Below the pieces are notes generated by a model. The model did not search any database and was not told the origin of the DNA. It saw only the letters and a program-made list of their open reading frames with translations. A program made the position numbers and the translations under genes. This document shows, in pieces, positions 12,337 through 26,500 of a stretch of DNA of 64,000 bases. This DNA comes from Glandiceps talaboti (taxonomy: Eukaryota; Hemichordata; Enteropneusta; Spengelidae): assembly GCF_964340395.1 (NCBI RefSeq), contig NW_027554288.1, positions 243,501-307,500 of the forward strand, in the 5' to 3' direction. Within the stretch, counting starts at the first letter, position 1; each line of letters begins with the position of its first letter.

Positions 12337-12765
12337 CTCATTTGAAGATTTAAAATCTCTGTCGTTGACAATATCTATATTGTACAATTTCTGGAAGTGT
12401 CGCTGAAGTCCGTACCTGATTTTGGCATACAATTCCCCATCACAGCGTCGAACTCCTGCATAAAAATTACGTAGTAGCGTACACAGTTCTGTAGAATTAT
12501 CCTCCACTACAGGCAATACCGTTCTTACTTCCACACAGTATTTTTCTAAAATACTCACAGCATTTTTGATAACACACTTTGTGCGCTTAGCATCTTTGTG
12601 TGACACCAGTTCTGCAAGATCTTCTTCAGACACTTTCCAAAAACGTGGATTATCGTTTGCCGCCATGGCCATTGACCCGTCTGAATATTTGTCGTCTGCA
12701 AGGAAGACACTCACGCATTCGCAATGGGCGGGCAATAGTCCACTCGACTTTAGCTTTTCATTCAT
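12337..12765 (-). CDS. first exon of a Crypton-derived (KIAA1958/QRICH1-like) protein, N-terminal domain
   Basis: The minus-strand reading frame encodes FWKVSEEDLAELV, then VIKNAVSILEKYC, LCTLLRNFYAGVRR, YAKIRYGLQRHFQK, and DIVNDRDFKSSNE. This succession (an acidic 'EEDL' start, a helical bundle, 'LxxFYAxxR', 'IRxGLQRHF', 'DI(I/V)NDxxFxSSN') is the N-terminal SAM-like domain of the tyrosine-recombinase-like proteins derived from Crypton transposons, such as vertebrate KIAA1958, QRICH1 and ZMYM members. Likeness stops at SSNE, exactly where a GAG|GTATTA donor falls (phase 0), so I end the exon there; the unspliced frame reads 19 more codons to a stop at 12277. The start is uncertain: 12765, or the internal MAMAAND near 12670. 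The catalytic part should lie to the left but I did not find it, so this may be a fragment. Confidence 0.6.
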
Positions 12766-12865
12766 GGAACTATTACCCTATGGGGCGGGCAATAGATCGT
12801 CATTTCCCGGGCAACAGTATTCAAATTTCGCATACCATGTGAAAGGGCACTGACCAATCGCAACA

Positions 12866-13265
12866 CCACTCAAGCAGATGATGTGTTATAATCTACCATG
12901 CTGCCCTGTGCGAAAGTAGCATGCCTGTTGACAGCATTCTTATTAAACCCAAAGTTGTCTGACGTAATAGTAACTTACAAAATAAGTGTATAACTGTATT
13001 GCTGTCACTGGAAGTTCAACTCAGTTGTATCACAGAGCAAAATCGTTTATAAACGTACAGTATTTCTGATCCACAGTTTGGTCAAAGTCCTTCAATCAGC
13101 ACAAAAAGTTGTTCATCCAATCAGTGAACCTCAGCTGCTATAGTGACTGTAAACAGTATACGTAGCATCCTGAGCTGACAAATAACTATATTTGGACATT
13201 ACATAACTGCTCCAATAAACACTAACTTTATGAGGTACTGTGTTATCGGTCATAATTTTGTGATT
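12866..13265. other. intergenic, nothing recognised
   Basis: Presumed upstream region of the minus-strand exon at 12337-12765. No repeat, RNA gene or coding signal seen. Confidence 0.4.
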
Positions 13266-13267
13266 GA

Positions 13268-14672
13268 TGCTAACTGTATGAGGGACTGAGTGGACGTTTG
13301 ATGGTAATGATACTGTACAGGAACTAAACTATGTGAGTGGAGGTGTAAATGGTAATGATAATGTATAGGAACTAGACTATGTGAGTGGAGGTGTAAATGG
13401 TAATGATACTGTATAGGAACTAGACTATGTGAATGGAGGTGTAAATGGTAATGATACTGTATAGGAACTAGACTATGTGAGTGGACGTATAAATGGGAAT
13501 GATACAGTATATATGAACTAGACTATGTGAGTGGAGGTGTCAATTGTAATGATACTGTATAGGAACTAGACTGTGAGTGGAGGTGTAAATGGTAATGATA
13601 CTGTATAGGAACTAGACTGTGAGTGGAGGTGTAAATGGTAATGGTACTGTATAGGAACTAGACTAGTGAGTGGAGGTGTAAATGGTAATGATACTGTATA
13701 GGAACTAGACTAGTGAGTGGAGGTGTAAATGGTAATGATACTGTATAGGAACTAGACTATGTGAGTGGAGTTGTAAATGGTAATGATACTGTATAGGAAC
13801 TAGACTATGTGAGTGGAGGTGTCAATTGTAATGATACTGTATAGGAAATAGACTGTGAGTGGAGGTGTAAATGGTAATGATACTGTATAGGAACTAGACT
13901 GTGAGTGGAGGTGTAAATGGTAATGATACTGTATAGGAACTAGACTAGTGAGTGGAGGTGTAAATGGTAATGATACTGTATAGGAACTAGACTATGTGAG
14001 TGGAGTTGTAAATGGTAATGATACTGTATAGGAACTAGACTATGTGAGTGGAGGTGTCAATTGTAATGATACTGTATAGGAACTAGACTGTGAGTGGAGG
14101 TGTAAATGGTAATGAGACTGTATAGGAACTAGACTATGTGAGTGGAGGTGTAAATGGTAACGATACCATATAGTATAGGAACTAGACTATGTGAGTGGGG
14201 GTGTGAATGGTAATGATACTGTATAGGAACTAAACTATGTGAGTGGAGGTGTAAATGGTAATGGTACTGTATAGGAACTAGACTATGTGAGTGGAGGTGT
14301 GAATGGTAATGATACTGTATAGGCACTAGACTATGTGAGTGGAGGTGTGAATGGTTATGATATTGTATAGGAACTAGACTATGTGAGTGGAGGTGTAAAT
14401 GGTAACGATACTGTATAGGAACTAGACTATGTGAGTGGACGTATAAATGGGAATGATACAGTATATATGAACTAGACTATGTGAGTGGAGGTGCCAATTG
14501 TAATGATACTGTATAGGAACTAGACTATGTGAGTGGAGGTGTAAATTGTAACGATACTGTATAGGAACTAGACTATGTGAGTGGAGGTGTGAAGGGTAAC
14601 AATACTGTATAGGAAGTAGACTGTGAGTGGATGTTTGATGGTAACAATATCGTATAGGAACTGGACTAATCT
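13268..14672. repeat. 48-bp minisatellite, about 29 units
   Basis: Tandem units of the type CTATGTGAGTGGAGGTGTAA followed by ATGGTAATGATACTGTATAG and GAACTAGA. Length variants of 45-46 bp arise by loss of TAT or TA after CTA/CTG. The last units, near 14600-14670, are diverged (GGATGTTTGATGGTAACAAT). No coding role. Confidence 0.95.
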
Positions 14673-14699
14673 GAGGAGTACATTGAGTCTGTGTTATGT

Positions 14700-15640
<941 letters not shown>

Positions 15641-15659
15641 GTTACAACGAAAATATGCT

Positions 15660-16405
15660 TTATGTCTAATTTTCTTGGAGACTATCACACCGGACAAACA
15701 GTCGATCATGCATAAACTAGTATAAACTAGAGTTAATACATGAATGAGTGATAATCTCCAAGAAGATAAGAGATAAAGCAAATTTTCGCAGTAACTAATC
15801 CATGCTAATTATAAGATTAAAGGTGTTTTAATTCAGATAAAAGGAGAAGAATGGACAAGATTTCTTTATTTAGTCAATAAAGAGAGATTTATATATAGCT
15901 GAAAGAGAAAAAAGTAGCCAAGAAAAGAAGGGGAAAAAGTTTAATATCACAACAAAAATCAGTCAATTGATCAATATCACACACAAAATAAGTTTTATTT
16001 CATCACAAAAATTAATCATTCAATGCAATCAAACAATCAACTGAATAATAAACCGATCAATAAAGCGATTGAATTGATTAATCTATCACATGCTCGCTGT
16101 CCCTTGTGATCAGACTAGCAGCTAGTCGTCTGTTTTGAAAACTACAACCACTAGGCGTTTTCAGGAATGGTACGGTAATTTCTAAACCAACGAATAATTT
16201 CTAGTCTACCTAGTAGGCTACCGAGAGAGAGAGAGAGACACTATACATAAAAAAACACACATTGTCGGTCTTTGCTGGAATTCGTTGTTAGTCATTTGAC
16301 ATACATATACAATGTAACAAGGCAGACATGACAATGCTATGACATTATTACTGCAACCACACAATCTGCAAACAACAATACCAAAGTGGTTCATTCAAAT
16401 ACATT
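15660..16405. other. intergenic, nothing recognised
   Basis: AT-rich DNA with a short (GA)n run near 16221. No supported coding sequence. Confidence 0.4.
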
Positions 16406-16447
16406 TTTTGATTAGGTTCAGTAGTGCTATAGGCATGGCAAAGTGTC

Positions 16448-16518
<71 letters not shown>

Positions 16519-17752
16519 GGCTTAAAGTAAAAAAACTGCTGGACCGATTGCTTTGATATTTGGTGGTCATGTTACTTCTGATGACTAGTTAGAAAAATTT
16601 GTTCAAATGAAATTGATTGAATCAGAGACGCGGGTTTTGGGTCAAAAAGGGGTGAGTAAATTAAGAAATCTTCATGACATGATGATTCCCTCAGTGATAT
16701 GCAAATAAGGGCTAAAAATGTGTCTTTTTGGTCAAAAAACTAAACTCCAGAAGTACTGGGCAGATTAATATGAAATTTGGTGGGAACATTCTTAAGGGTG
16801 AGTAAATTAAGAAATCTTCATGACATGATGATTCCCTCATTGATATGCAAATAAGGGCTAAAAATGTGTCTTTTTGGTCAAAAACCTATAATTCCAAAAT
16901 TACTCAGCAGATTAAGCTGAAATTTAATGAGGATGCATCTTAGGGTGTATAGTTGAAGAATATTAAGTGATCTCGTGAGTGATATGCAAATTAGGTGTAA
17001 AAATGTGAATTTTGGTCCATTTCTCAAAAAGTACTTGGTGAGTGATACTGAAACTTGGTGAGATGTTTCTAGGAGTGTTATTCTGCAGATTTTCACAATT
17101 GGCCAATTGGCCCTTGCAACCATGACCACGCCCATAGCAACAGCAAAATGGTGGTGTATTTCACGTTTAATAACCACAGGGATTAAAAGACAATTGAATA
17201 AACTTTCAAAAAATGTATGTAAATTTGCCTAGCAACAGGACCACGCCCATAGCAACAGCCAAATAATCATGTATATTACAATGATAACAGGAATTGATAG
17301 AAAAATGAATAAACGTTCAAAAAATGTATGGAAATATGCCTAGTAACACGACCACGCCCCATAGCAACAGCCAAGTGGTCACATATGCAAAGATAACAAC
17401 ACGGTTTTATAGACAAATGAATAAACATTCAAAAAATGTATGAAAATGTGCCTAGCAACAAAACCTTGACCATAGCAACAGTCAAAAAATCATGTATATT
17501 GCAAAGATAACAATAGGGATTCATAGACAGGTGAATGAACATTGAGAAAATGTATACAAATATGTCTAGCAACATGGCCACACCCATACCAACAGACAAA
17601 AGATTATATATAATACTTGTAGTATAAAAGCAGGGTTGCTAGGGCAACTGGATAATCACCACCTATACCTAGCATGACTGACCATGAGGATAAACATTTT
17701 TAAAACTGTACAGTACAGTTGTGCTACAACGCCATTGGCGCTATTTTTATTA
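16406..17752 (-). mobile_element. long copy of dispersed microsatellite-bearing repeat, inverted
   Basis: Read on the minus strand it begins AAAAATAGCGCCAATGGCGT, TGTAGCACAACTG (17710-17750). It passes through four diverged paragraphs carrying GCTGTTGCTATGGGCGTGG, then two near-identical 149-bp paragraphs near 16650 and 16800, then a (CA)n tract (16455-16514), and ends near CACTACTGAACCTAATCAAA. About 1.35 kb with no long ORF. Other copies end CAGTTGTGCTAAAAA, complementary to the AGCACAACTG near the start, suggesting a terminal inverted repeat. Class is not established; a non-autonomous DNA transposon is the simplest reading. Confidence 0.7.
16455..16514. repeat. (TG)n microsatellite inside dispersed element
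   Basis: About 28 TG dinucleotides, in the same relative position as the (CA)n/(CAGA)n tracts of other family members. Confidence 0.97.
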
Positions 17753-19015
17753 TTCTGCGTTCTTTCTTATTTTTATCAAGGCTGTCAAGATACATTCTTC
17801 ATTCTCTTTGATATTTTCTTTTGACAACCACTGAGAAAAACAAGACAAGGAATAATGTTATTAATAGATTGATGTGATGCCTAATACAAGACAAAAACAC
17901 TAGTTGTAGTAGCTTCCAAACTGGTGTAATTGCAATAAACAAGTCAACTATCGGTCAGAATAGCTCCACTGGTTTTGTTTTTTTTTCTGTTGATTTTTGG
18001 TAACATGTGTAGAAGTGGTTCTGCTGCTAAGCCCTTCACTATGAAATTTTGTTTTAGCAAAGTAAGGCTGCTTTCACAAAAACTTGTTATGGGGGGGGGG
18101 GGGTCGGGAGATTTTAGGGGGGGGGGCTTGAAAATATATGGATAGTGTGTGTGTGTGGGGGGGGGTACCTGAAAAAATGTTATGGGTTGTAGGGGGGGGG
18201 GTACCTGAAAATAAATTGACATCATGACTTTTCAAACATGGGAAAATAAGCTTTTAAAATGTTGGTCTTCCTTTTTCAACAACAACAACAACAACAGCGG
18301 CGGCGGCGGCGGCTACAAACAACAGTTGCTCACAAGTTAGTAAAATGAAAAACAAAAACAGTCAAATTTTAATTTTCTTTTAATAAACTATTAATGTAAT
18401 GATAAATTGAAATGGGCGAATTGAGTGGTACAGATTGTTTTTTGTCTGAAAATACCAGTGTCTCTCATGTACACTACTATCTACTGAAATTTGGTTCATT
18501 TAATGTGTGAAATTACCTTTACACTGTACTGAAAATATTCTTTGTGACATGACTGTTTTGGTTTGTGGTTATCACAATGATATGTAACTTTTTCATGTAA
18601 ATTCTTACTAGTATTAATTGACAGACAAATATGACAGACAACATTTTACATTTGCAGCTCTTGGAAGTTAAAAAACAAAGAGTTGGAAAAGGTCCATCTC
18701 AGCCTGCCATCAAAATGTAAAAGATGCACCTGCACTAAAACATACTTGACAAGTATCAAACACTTCTGTGCAAGGTATTTTTTCATCCTATAGATATAAC
18801 TATAATTTTCAACACAAACTTTTAATAACACATTCTAAATATTTCCTAAAATTAGCATATTGGCAACGTCTGCTATATGTGAAACAGAAGACAATATCTC
18901 ACAAGCTGAGTTATCAGAGAAAAAGTAAAAATAAGTTTTTTGCACATACTTTCAACTTTGCATGATATACTATTACTTGTAAATATAAAGATAAAGAAAT
19001 CAACTTTGACACTAT
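17753..19015. other. G-runs, (CAA)n(CGG)n and otherwise plain DNA
   Basis: Contains several G runs between 18088 and 18200, followed by ACAACAACAACAACAGCGGC and CGGCGGCGGCGGC near 18279-18312. The minus-strand ORF across the G runs is low-complexity and not supported. Possible 5' UTR or upstream exon of the gene at 19016 is not resolved. Confidence 0.4.
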
Positions 19016-19780
19016 ATGGATGTATTCTCAACACCATTAACAAGAGATGATGGTAGTGAAAGACCACCAGATGACTTACAACCCCGTGCACAACTAAAAC
19101 ACCTGTATAGTAAAGGGTTAGTGTCAAGTAAAAATGTTGAGAAACTTGACGAATTGAGCAAGAAACTGTGTGTCAAGAAAGAGATATTAAAGGGAGCAAT
19201 CCTTCATTTAGAACAACAGAGAACACTTGCCTCTATGAGGGAAAGGAAACGAATGAAAGAAAGGGAGCAACGTGCTGAAAAAAAATTTGATGAATATGCC
19301 TGGGATGCGCTTGTCAGAAACGGTGACATTTCCAAATTGAAATTGAAAGAACTTGATAAGTACCTTTCCAACTATGAAATTCCAGCTGTGGCAGGAATGC
19401 ACAAAATAGACAAAGTTGAGGCTGTAAGATGCCACTATTATCAATCTAAAGAAAGTGAGAGTGATTTGTCATCTGATGACAGTGACAGTGAGAATGATGA
19501 TACAGCTAGTTCCAACTCTGATGACAAGCTTGGTAGAATAGTTAATATCTGCAGTAAAATTATTGGTGTTCAACAAACTAGCCTTAGCACACTGTACAGG
19601 AAACAAGTCCTGAACAAAGCCAACTCCATACTGAGGAATAGTCAGCACCCCCTTTACCAAGAGTTTGACATTTTACCATCAGGACGGCGCTTTAGGGTTC
19701 CAAGGACTAGAACAAACAGAACAAAATATTCATTTATTCCAACAGCCATATCTTTTCTTAATCAAGTCAGGAATGCATAG
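19016..19780 (+). CDS. SAP-like protein fused in frame to a LINE polymerase C-terminal tail
   Basis: A single 254-codon frame. Residues 30-75 are helical and charged (KLDELSKKLCVKKEILKGAI), followed by a basic coiled-coil stretch (RERKRMKEREQRAEKKFDEY). Residues about 95-140 (DALVRNGDISKLKLKELDKY ... IPAVAGMHKIDKVEAVRCHY) resemble a SAP-type DNA-binding helix-turn-helix seen in many invertebrate predicted proteins. An acidic Ser/Asp linker (SDLSSDDSDSENDD) ends near residue 168. From there the protein matches the very C-terminus of non-LTR polymerases: GRIVNICSKIIG, LYRKQVLNKANSILRNSQHP, then LPSGRRFRVPRTRTNR and FIPTAISFLNQ. It ends at the natural stop of such polymerases. The fusion has no stop or frameshift. 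It could be a retrotransposon transduction product, an exonised LINE, or an annotation trap in a pseudogene. Upstream exons are possible. Confidence 0.55.
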   Translation: MDVFSTPLTRDDGSERPPDDLQPRAQLKHLYSKGLVSSKNVEKLDELSKKLCVKKEILKGAILHLEQQRTLASMRERKRMKEREQRAEKKFDEYAWDALVRNGDISKLKLKELDKYLSNYEIPAVAGMHKIDKVEAVRCHYYQSKESESDLSSDDSDSENDDTASSNSDDKLGRIVNICSKIIGVQQTSLSTLYRKQVLNKANSILRNSQHPLYQEFDILPSGRRFRVPRTRTNRTKYSFIPTAISFLNQVRNA

Positions 19781-19965
19781 CAGCCCATGTTTCAATGTTT
19801 TAATGTTACTGTACCTTATTTTTAACTGTATTTATTGTATTTATTTTAATGTATTCTGTCACAGCATTTTAATATTTTGTGTATAGTTTTTTATACGTTT
19901 AACTGTCGCGCAAAGTATTGCCCATACTGGGATAATAAAGATCTATTGTATATTGTATATTGTTG
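19526..19965 (+). mobile_element. 3' end of a 5'-truncated LINE
   Basis: Starts within the coding sequence at the switch to polymerase-like residues (GRIVNICSKIIG). It continues through the stop codon at 19778, a short 3' UTR with GCGCAAAGTATTGCCCATAC and TGGGATAATAAAGATCTATT, and ends in a repeated TGTATAT tail (19940-19965). Such tails are typical of non-LTR elements. The 5' break point is estimated to within about 20 bp. Confidence 0.6.
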
Positions 19966-20573
19966 AAGGAGAAATTGGGTCTGATGATGATGATGATGAC
20001 AATGCCATGTTTATATACATGTGGAAGGAGAGCTACAACTTGGAAATCAAAAATTTAAATAAACACATTCTGAGACTTTGTTTAAAATCCTGCATTCACC
20101 TTTGTAATCTAACGTCAAAACCAGTCCAATAATCAGGCTCTTACAAGGTAAATGTATTGCCAGGTTCATTAAGATATACAATTACTATGATAACACATTT
20201 TACACAGAGAGTTGGTAAAATATTGTTCTTTAATATTCATTTTACAAACCTACTATTTTACCCTAAATTTTGCATATCAATAACTTGATCAATTTGTCTT
20301 GAACAAAGTGACATCTGCTCATCCCTAGACACCCACACAACAAACGTTAACTCAATTCGTCCTGTGAAGATTTTTGAAACATTTCTACCAAAACTTTCTA
20401 TTTTAGACCTAATTTGCATATTTATGATCCACCCAAACAAAGAAACTCAGACCTGAGTATTTCAAGACACCTTCAAGGTCAGACATGAGCCTACCCATAT
20501 AACTCTGCTGCCTGTCTTTGACAATGGAGTTAAAAATGACAGAGTGAGGTGGGGTTGACCATTAGACAAACAT
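19966..20573. other. intergenic, nothing recognised
   Basis: Short (GAT)n at 19981-19997; no gene, RNA or mobile-element signature. Confidence 0.4.
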
Positions 20574-23500
20574 TAGGATATGTTGATGGTATGGTATGGC
20601 ATGAATGAAGACAGTACATATATTATGATATGGCATGAAGACAGAACATATATTATCATATGGCATGAAGACAGTACATATATTATGATATGGCATGAAG
20701 ACAGTACATATATTATGATATGGCATGAAGACAGTACATATATTATGATATGGCATGAAGACAGTACATATATTGTGATATGGCGTGAAGACAGTACATA
20801 TATTGTGATATGGCATGAATACAGTACATATATTGTGATATGGCATGAAGACAGTACATATGTTATGATATGGCATGAAGACAGTACATATATTATGATA
20901 TGGCATGAAGACAGTACATATATTATGATATGGCATGAAGACAGTACATATATTATGATATGGCATGAAGACAGTACATATATTATGATATGGCATGAAG
21001 ACAGTACATATATTATGATATGGCATGAAGACAGTACATATATTATGATATGGCATGAAGACAGTACATATATTGTGATATGGCGTGAAGACAGTACATA
21101 TATTGTGATATGGCATGAAGACAGTACATATATTATGATATGGCATGAAGACAGTACATATATTATGATATGGCATGAAGACAGTACATATGTTATGATA
21201 TGGCATGAAGACAGTACATACATTATGATATGGCATGAAGACAGTACATATATTATGATATGGCATGAAGACAGTACATACATTATGATATGGCATGAAG
21301 ACAGTACATACATTATGATATGGCATGAAGACAGTACATATGTTGTGATATGGCATGAAGACAGTACATATATTATGATATGGCATGAAGACAGTACATA
21401 CATTATGATATGGCATGAAGACAGTACATATATTATGATATGGCATGAAGACAGTACATATATTATGATATGGCATGAAGACAGTACATATATTATGATA
21501 TGGCATGACGACAGTACATATATTATGATATGGCATGAAGACAGTACATATGTTATGATATGGCATGAAGACAGTACATATATTATGATATGGCATGAAG
21601 ACAGTACATATGTTATGATATGGCATGAAGACAGTACATATATTATGATATGGCATGAAGACAGTACATATATTATGATATGGCATGAAGACAGTACATA
21701 TATTATGATATGGCATGAAGACAGTACATATGTTATGATATGGCATGAAGACAGTACATATATTATGATATGGCATGAAGACAGTACATATATTATGATA
21801 TGGCATGAAGACAGTACATATGTTATGATATGGCATGAAGACAGTACATATATTATGATATGGCATGAAGACAGTACATATATTATGATATGGCATGAAG
21901 ACAGTACATATGTTATGATATGGCATGAAGACAGTACATATGTTATGATATGGCATGAAGACAGTACATATATTATGATATGGCATGAAGACAGTACATA
22001 TATTATGATATGGCATGAAGACAGTACATATGTTATGATATGGCATGAAGACAGTACATATATTATGATATGGCATGAAGACAGTACATATGTTATGATA
22101 TGGCATGAAGACAGTACATATATTATGATATGGCATGAAGACAGTACATATATTATGATATGGCATGAAGACAGTACATATATTATGATATGGCATGAAG
22201 ACAGTACATATGTTATGATATGGCATGAAGACAGTACATATATTATGATATGGCATGAAGACAGTACATATATTATGATATGGCATGAAGACAGTACATA
22301 TGTTATGATATGGCATGAAGACAGTACATACATTATGATATGGCATGAAGACAGTACATATATTATGATATGGCATGAAGACAGTACATATATTATGATA
22401 TGACATGAAGACAGTACATACATTATGATATGGCATGAAGACAGTACATATGTTATGATATGGCATGAAGACAGTACATATATTATTATGATATGGCATG
22501 AAGACAGTACATATATTATGATATGGCATGAAGACAGTACATATATTGTGATATGGCATGAAGACAGTACATATATTATGTTATGGCATGAAGACAGTAC
22601 ATATATTATGATATGGCATGAAGACAGTACATATATTATGATATGGCATGAAGACAGTACATACATTATGATATGGCATGAAGACAGTACATATATTATT
22701 ATGATATGGCATGAAGACAGTACATATATTGTGATATGGCATGAAGACAGTACATATATTATGATATGGCATGAAGACAGTACATATATTGTGATATGGC
22801 ATGAAGACAGTACATATATTATGATATGGCATGAAGACAGTACATATATTGTGATATGGCATGAAGACAGTACATATATTATTATGATATGGCATGAAGA
22901 CAGTACATATATTATTATGATATGGCATGAAGACAGTACATATATTGTGATATGGCATGAAGACAGTACATATATTATGATATGGCATGAAGACAGTACA
23001 TATATTGTGATATGGCATGAAGACAGTACATATATTATGATATGGCATGAAGACAGTACATATATTATGATATGGCATGAAGACAGTACATATATTATGA
23101 TATGGCATGAAGACAGTACATATATTGTGATATGGCATGAAGACAGTACATATATTATTATGATATGGCATGAAGACAGTACATATATTATTATGATATG
23201 GCATGAAGACAGTACATATATTGTGATATGGCATGAAGACAGTACATATATTATGATATGGCATGAAGACAGTACATATATTGTGATATGGCATGAAGAC
23301 AGTACATATATTATGATATGGCATGAAGACAGTACATATATTATTATGATATGGCATGAAGACAGTACATATATTGTGATATGGCATGAAGACAGTACAT
23401 ATATTATTATGATATGGCATGAAGACAGTACATACATTATGATATGGCATGAAGACAGTACATATATTATTATGATATGGCATGAAGACAGTACATATAT

Positions 23501-26500
23501 TGTGATATGGCATGAAGACAGTACATATATTATGATATGGCATGAAGACAGTACATATATTATGATATGGCATGAAGACAGTACATATATTATGATATGG
23601 CATGAAGACAGTACATATATTATGATATGGCATGAAGGCAGTACATATATTATGATATGGCATGAAGACAGTACATATATTATGATATGGCATGAAGACA
23701 GTACATATATTATGATATGGCATGAAGACAGTACATATATTGTGATATGGCATGAAGACAGTACATATATTATGATATGACATGAAGACAGTACATATAT
23801 TATTATGATATGGCATGAAGACAGTACATATATTATGATATGGCATGAAGACAGTACATATATTATGATATGGCATGAAGACAGTACACATATTATGATA
23901 TGGCATGAAGACAGTACATATATTGTGATATGGCATGAAGACAGTACATATATTATGATATGACATGAAGACAGTACATATATTATGATATGGCATGAAG
24001 ACAGTACATATATTATGATATGGCATGAAGACAGTACATATATTATGATATGGCATGAAGACAGTACATATATTGTGATATGGCATGAAGACAGTACATA
24101 TATTATGATATGGCATGAAGACAGTACATATATTATGATATGGCATGAAGACAGTACATATATTATGATATGGCATGAAGACAGTACATATATTATTATG
24201 ATATGGCATGAAGACAGTGCATATATTATGATATGGCATGAAGACAATACATATATTATGATATGGCATGAAGACAGTACATATATTATGATATGGCATG
24301 AAGACAGTACATATATTATGATATGGCATGAAGACAGTACATATATTATTATGATATGGCATGAAGACAGTGCATATATTATGATATGGCATGAAGACAG
24401 TACATATATTATGATATGGCATGAAGACAGTACATATATTATTATGATATGGCATGAAGACAGTGCATATATTATTATGATATGGCATGAAGACAGTACA
24501 TATATTATTATGATATGGCATGAAGACAGTGCATATATTATGATATGGCATGAAGACAGTACATATATTATGATATGGCATGAAGACAGTACATATATTA
24601 TTATGATATGGCATGAAGACAGTGCATATATTATGATATGGCATGAAGACAATACATATATTATGATATGGCATGAAGACAGTACACATATTATGATATG
24701 GCATGAAGACAGTACATATATTATTATGATATGGCATGAAGACAGTACATATATTATGATATGGCATGAAGACAGTACATATATTGTGATATGGCATGAA
24801 TACAGTACATATGTTATGATATGGCATGAAGACAGTACATATATTATGATATGGCATGAAGACAGTACATACATTATGATATGGCATGAAGACAGTACAT
24901 ATATTATGATATGGCATGAAGACAGTGCATATATTATGATATGGCATGAAGACAGTACATATATTATGATATGGCATGAAGACAGTACATATATTATGAT
25001 ATGGCATGAAGACAGTGCATATATTATGATATGGCATGAAGACAGTGCATATATTATGATATGGCATGAAGACAGTACATATATTATTATGATATGGCAT
25101 GAAGACAGTACATATATTATGATATGGCATGAAGACAGTACATATATTATGATATGGCATGAAGACAGTACATATATTATTATGATATGGCATGAAGACA
25201 GTGCATATATTATGATATGGCATGAAGACAGTACATATATTATGATATGGCATGAAGACAGTACATATATTATGATATGGCATGAAGACAGTACATATAT
25301 TATGATATGGCATGAAGACAGTACATATATTATGATATGGCATGAAGACAGTACATATATTATGATATGGCATGAAGACAGTACATATATTATGATATGG
25401 CATGAAGACAGTACATATATTATGATATGGCATGAAGACAGTGCATATATTATGATATGGCATGAAGACAGTGCATATATTATGATATGGCATGAAGACA
25501 GTACATATATTATGATATGGCATGAAGACAGTACATACATTATGATATGGCATGAAGACAGTACATACATTATGATATGGCATGAAGACAGTGCATATAT
25601 TATGATATGGCATGAAGACAGTACATATATTATGATATGGCATGAAGACAATACATATATTATGATATGGCATGAAGACAGTACACATATTATGATATGG
25701 CATGAAGACAGTACATATATTATTATGATATGGCATGAAGACAGTACATATATTATTATGATATGGCATGAAGACAGTACATATATTATGATATGGCATG
25801 AAGACAATACATATATTATGATATGGCATGAAGACAGTACACATATTATGATATGGCATGAAGACAGTACATATATTATTATGATATGGCATGAAGACAG
25901 TACATATATTATGATATGGCATGAAGACAGTACATATATTGTGATATGGCATGAATACAGTACATATGTTATGATATGGCATGAAGACAGTACATATATT
26001 ATGATATGGCATGAAGACAGTACATACATTATGATATGGCATGAATACAGTACATACATTATGATATGGCATGAATACAGTACATATGTTATGATATGGC
26101 ATGAAGACAGTACATATATTATGATATGGCATGAAGACAGTACATATATTATGATATGGCATGAAGACAGTACATATATTATGATATGGCATGAAGACAG
26201 TACATATATTGTGATATGGCGTGAAGACAGTACATATATTATGATATGGCATGAAGACAGTACATATATTGTGATATGGCATGAAGACAGTACATATATT
26301 GTGATATGGCGTGAAGACAGTACATATATTGTGATATGGCATGAAGACAGTACATATATTGTGATATGGCATGAAGACAGTACATATATTGTGATATGGC
26401 ATGAAGACAGTACATATATTATGATATGGCATGAAGACAGTACATATATTATGATATGGCATGAAGACAGTACATATATTATGATATGGCATGAAGACAG

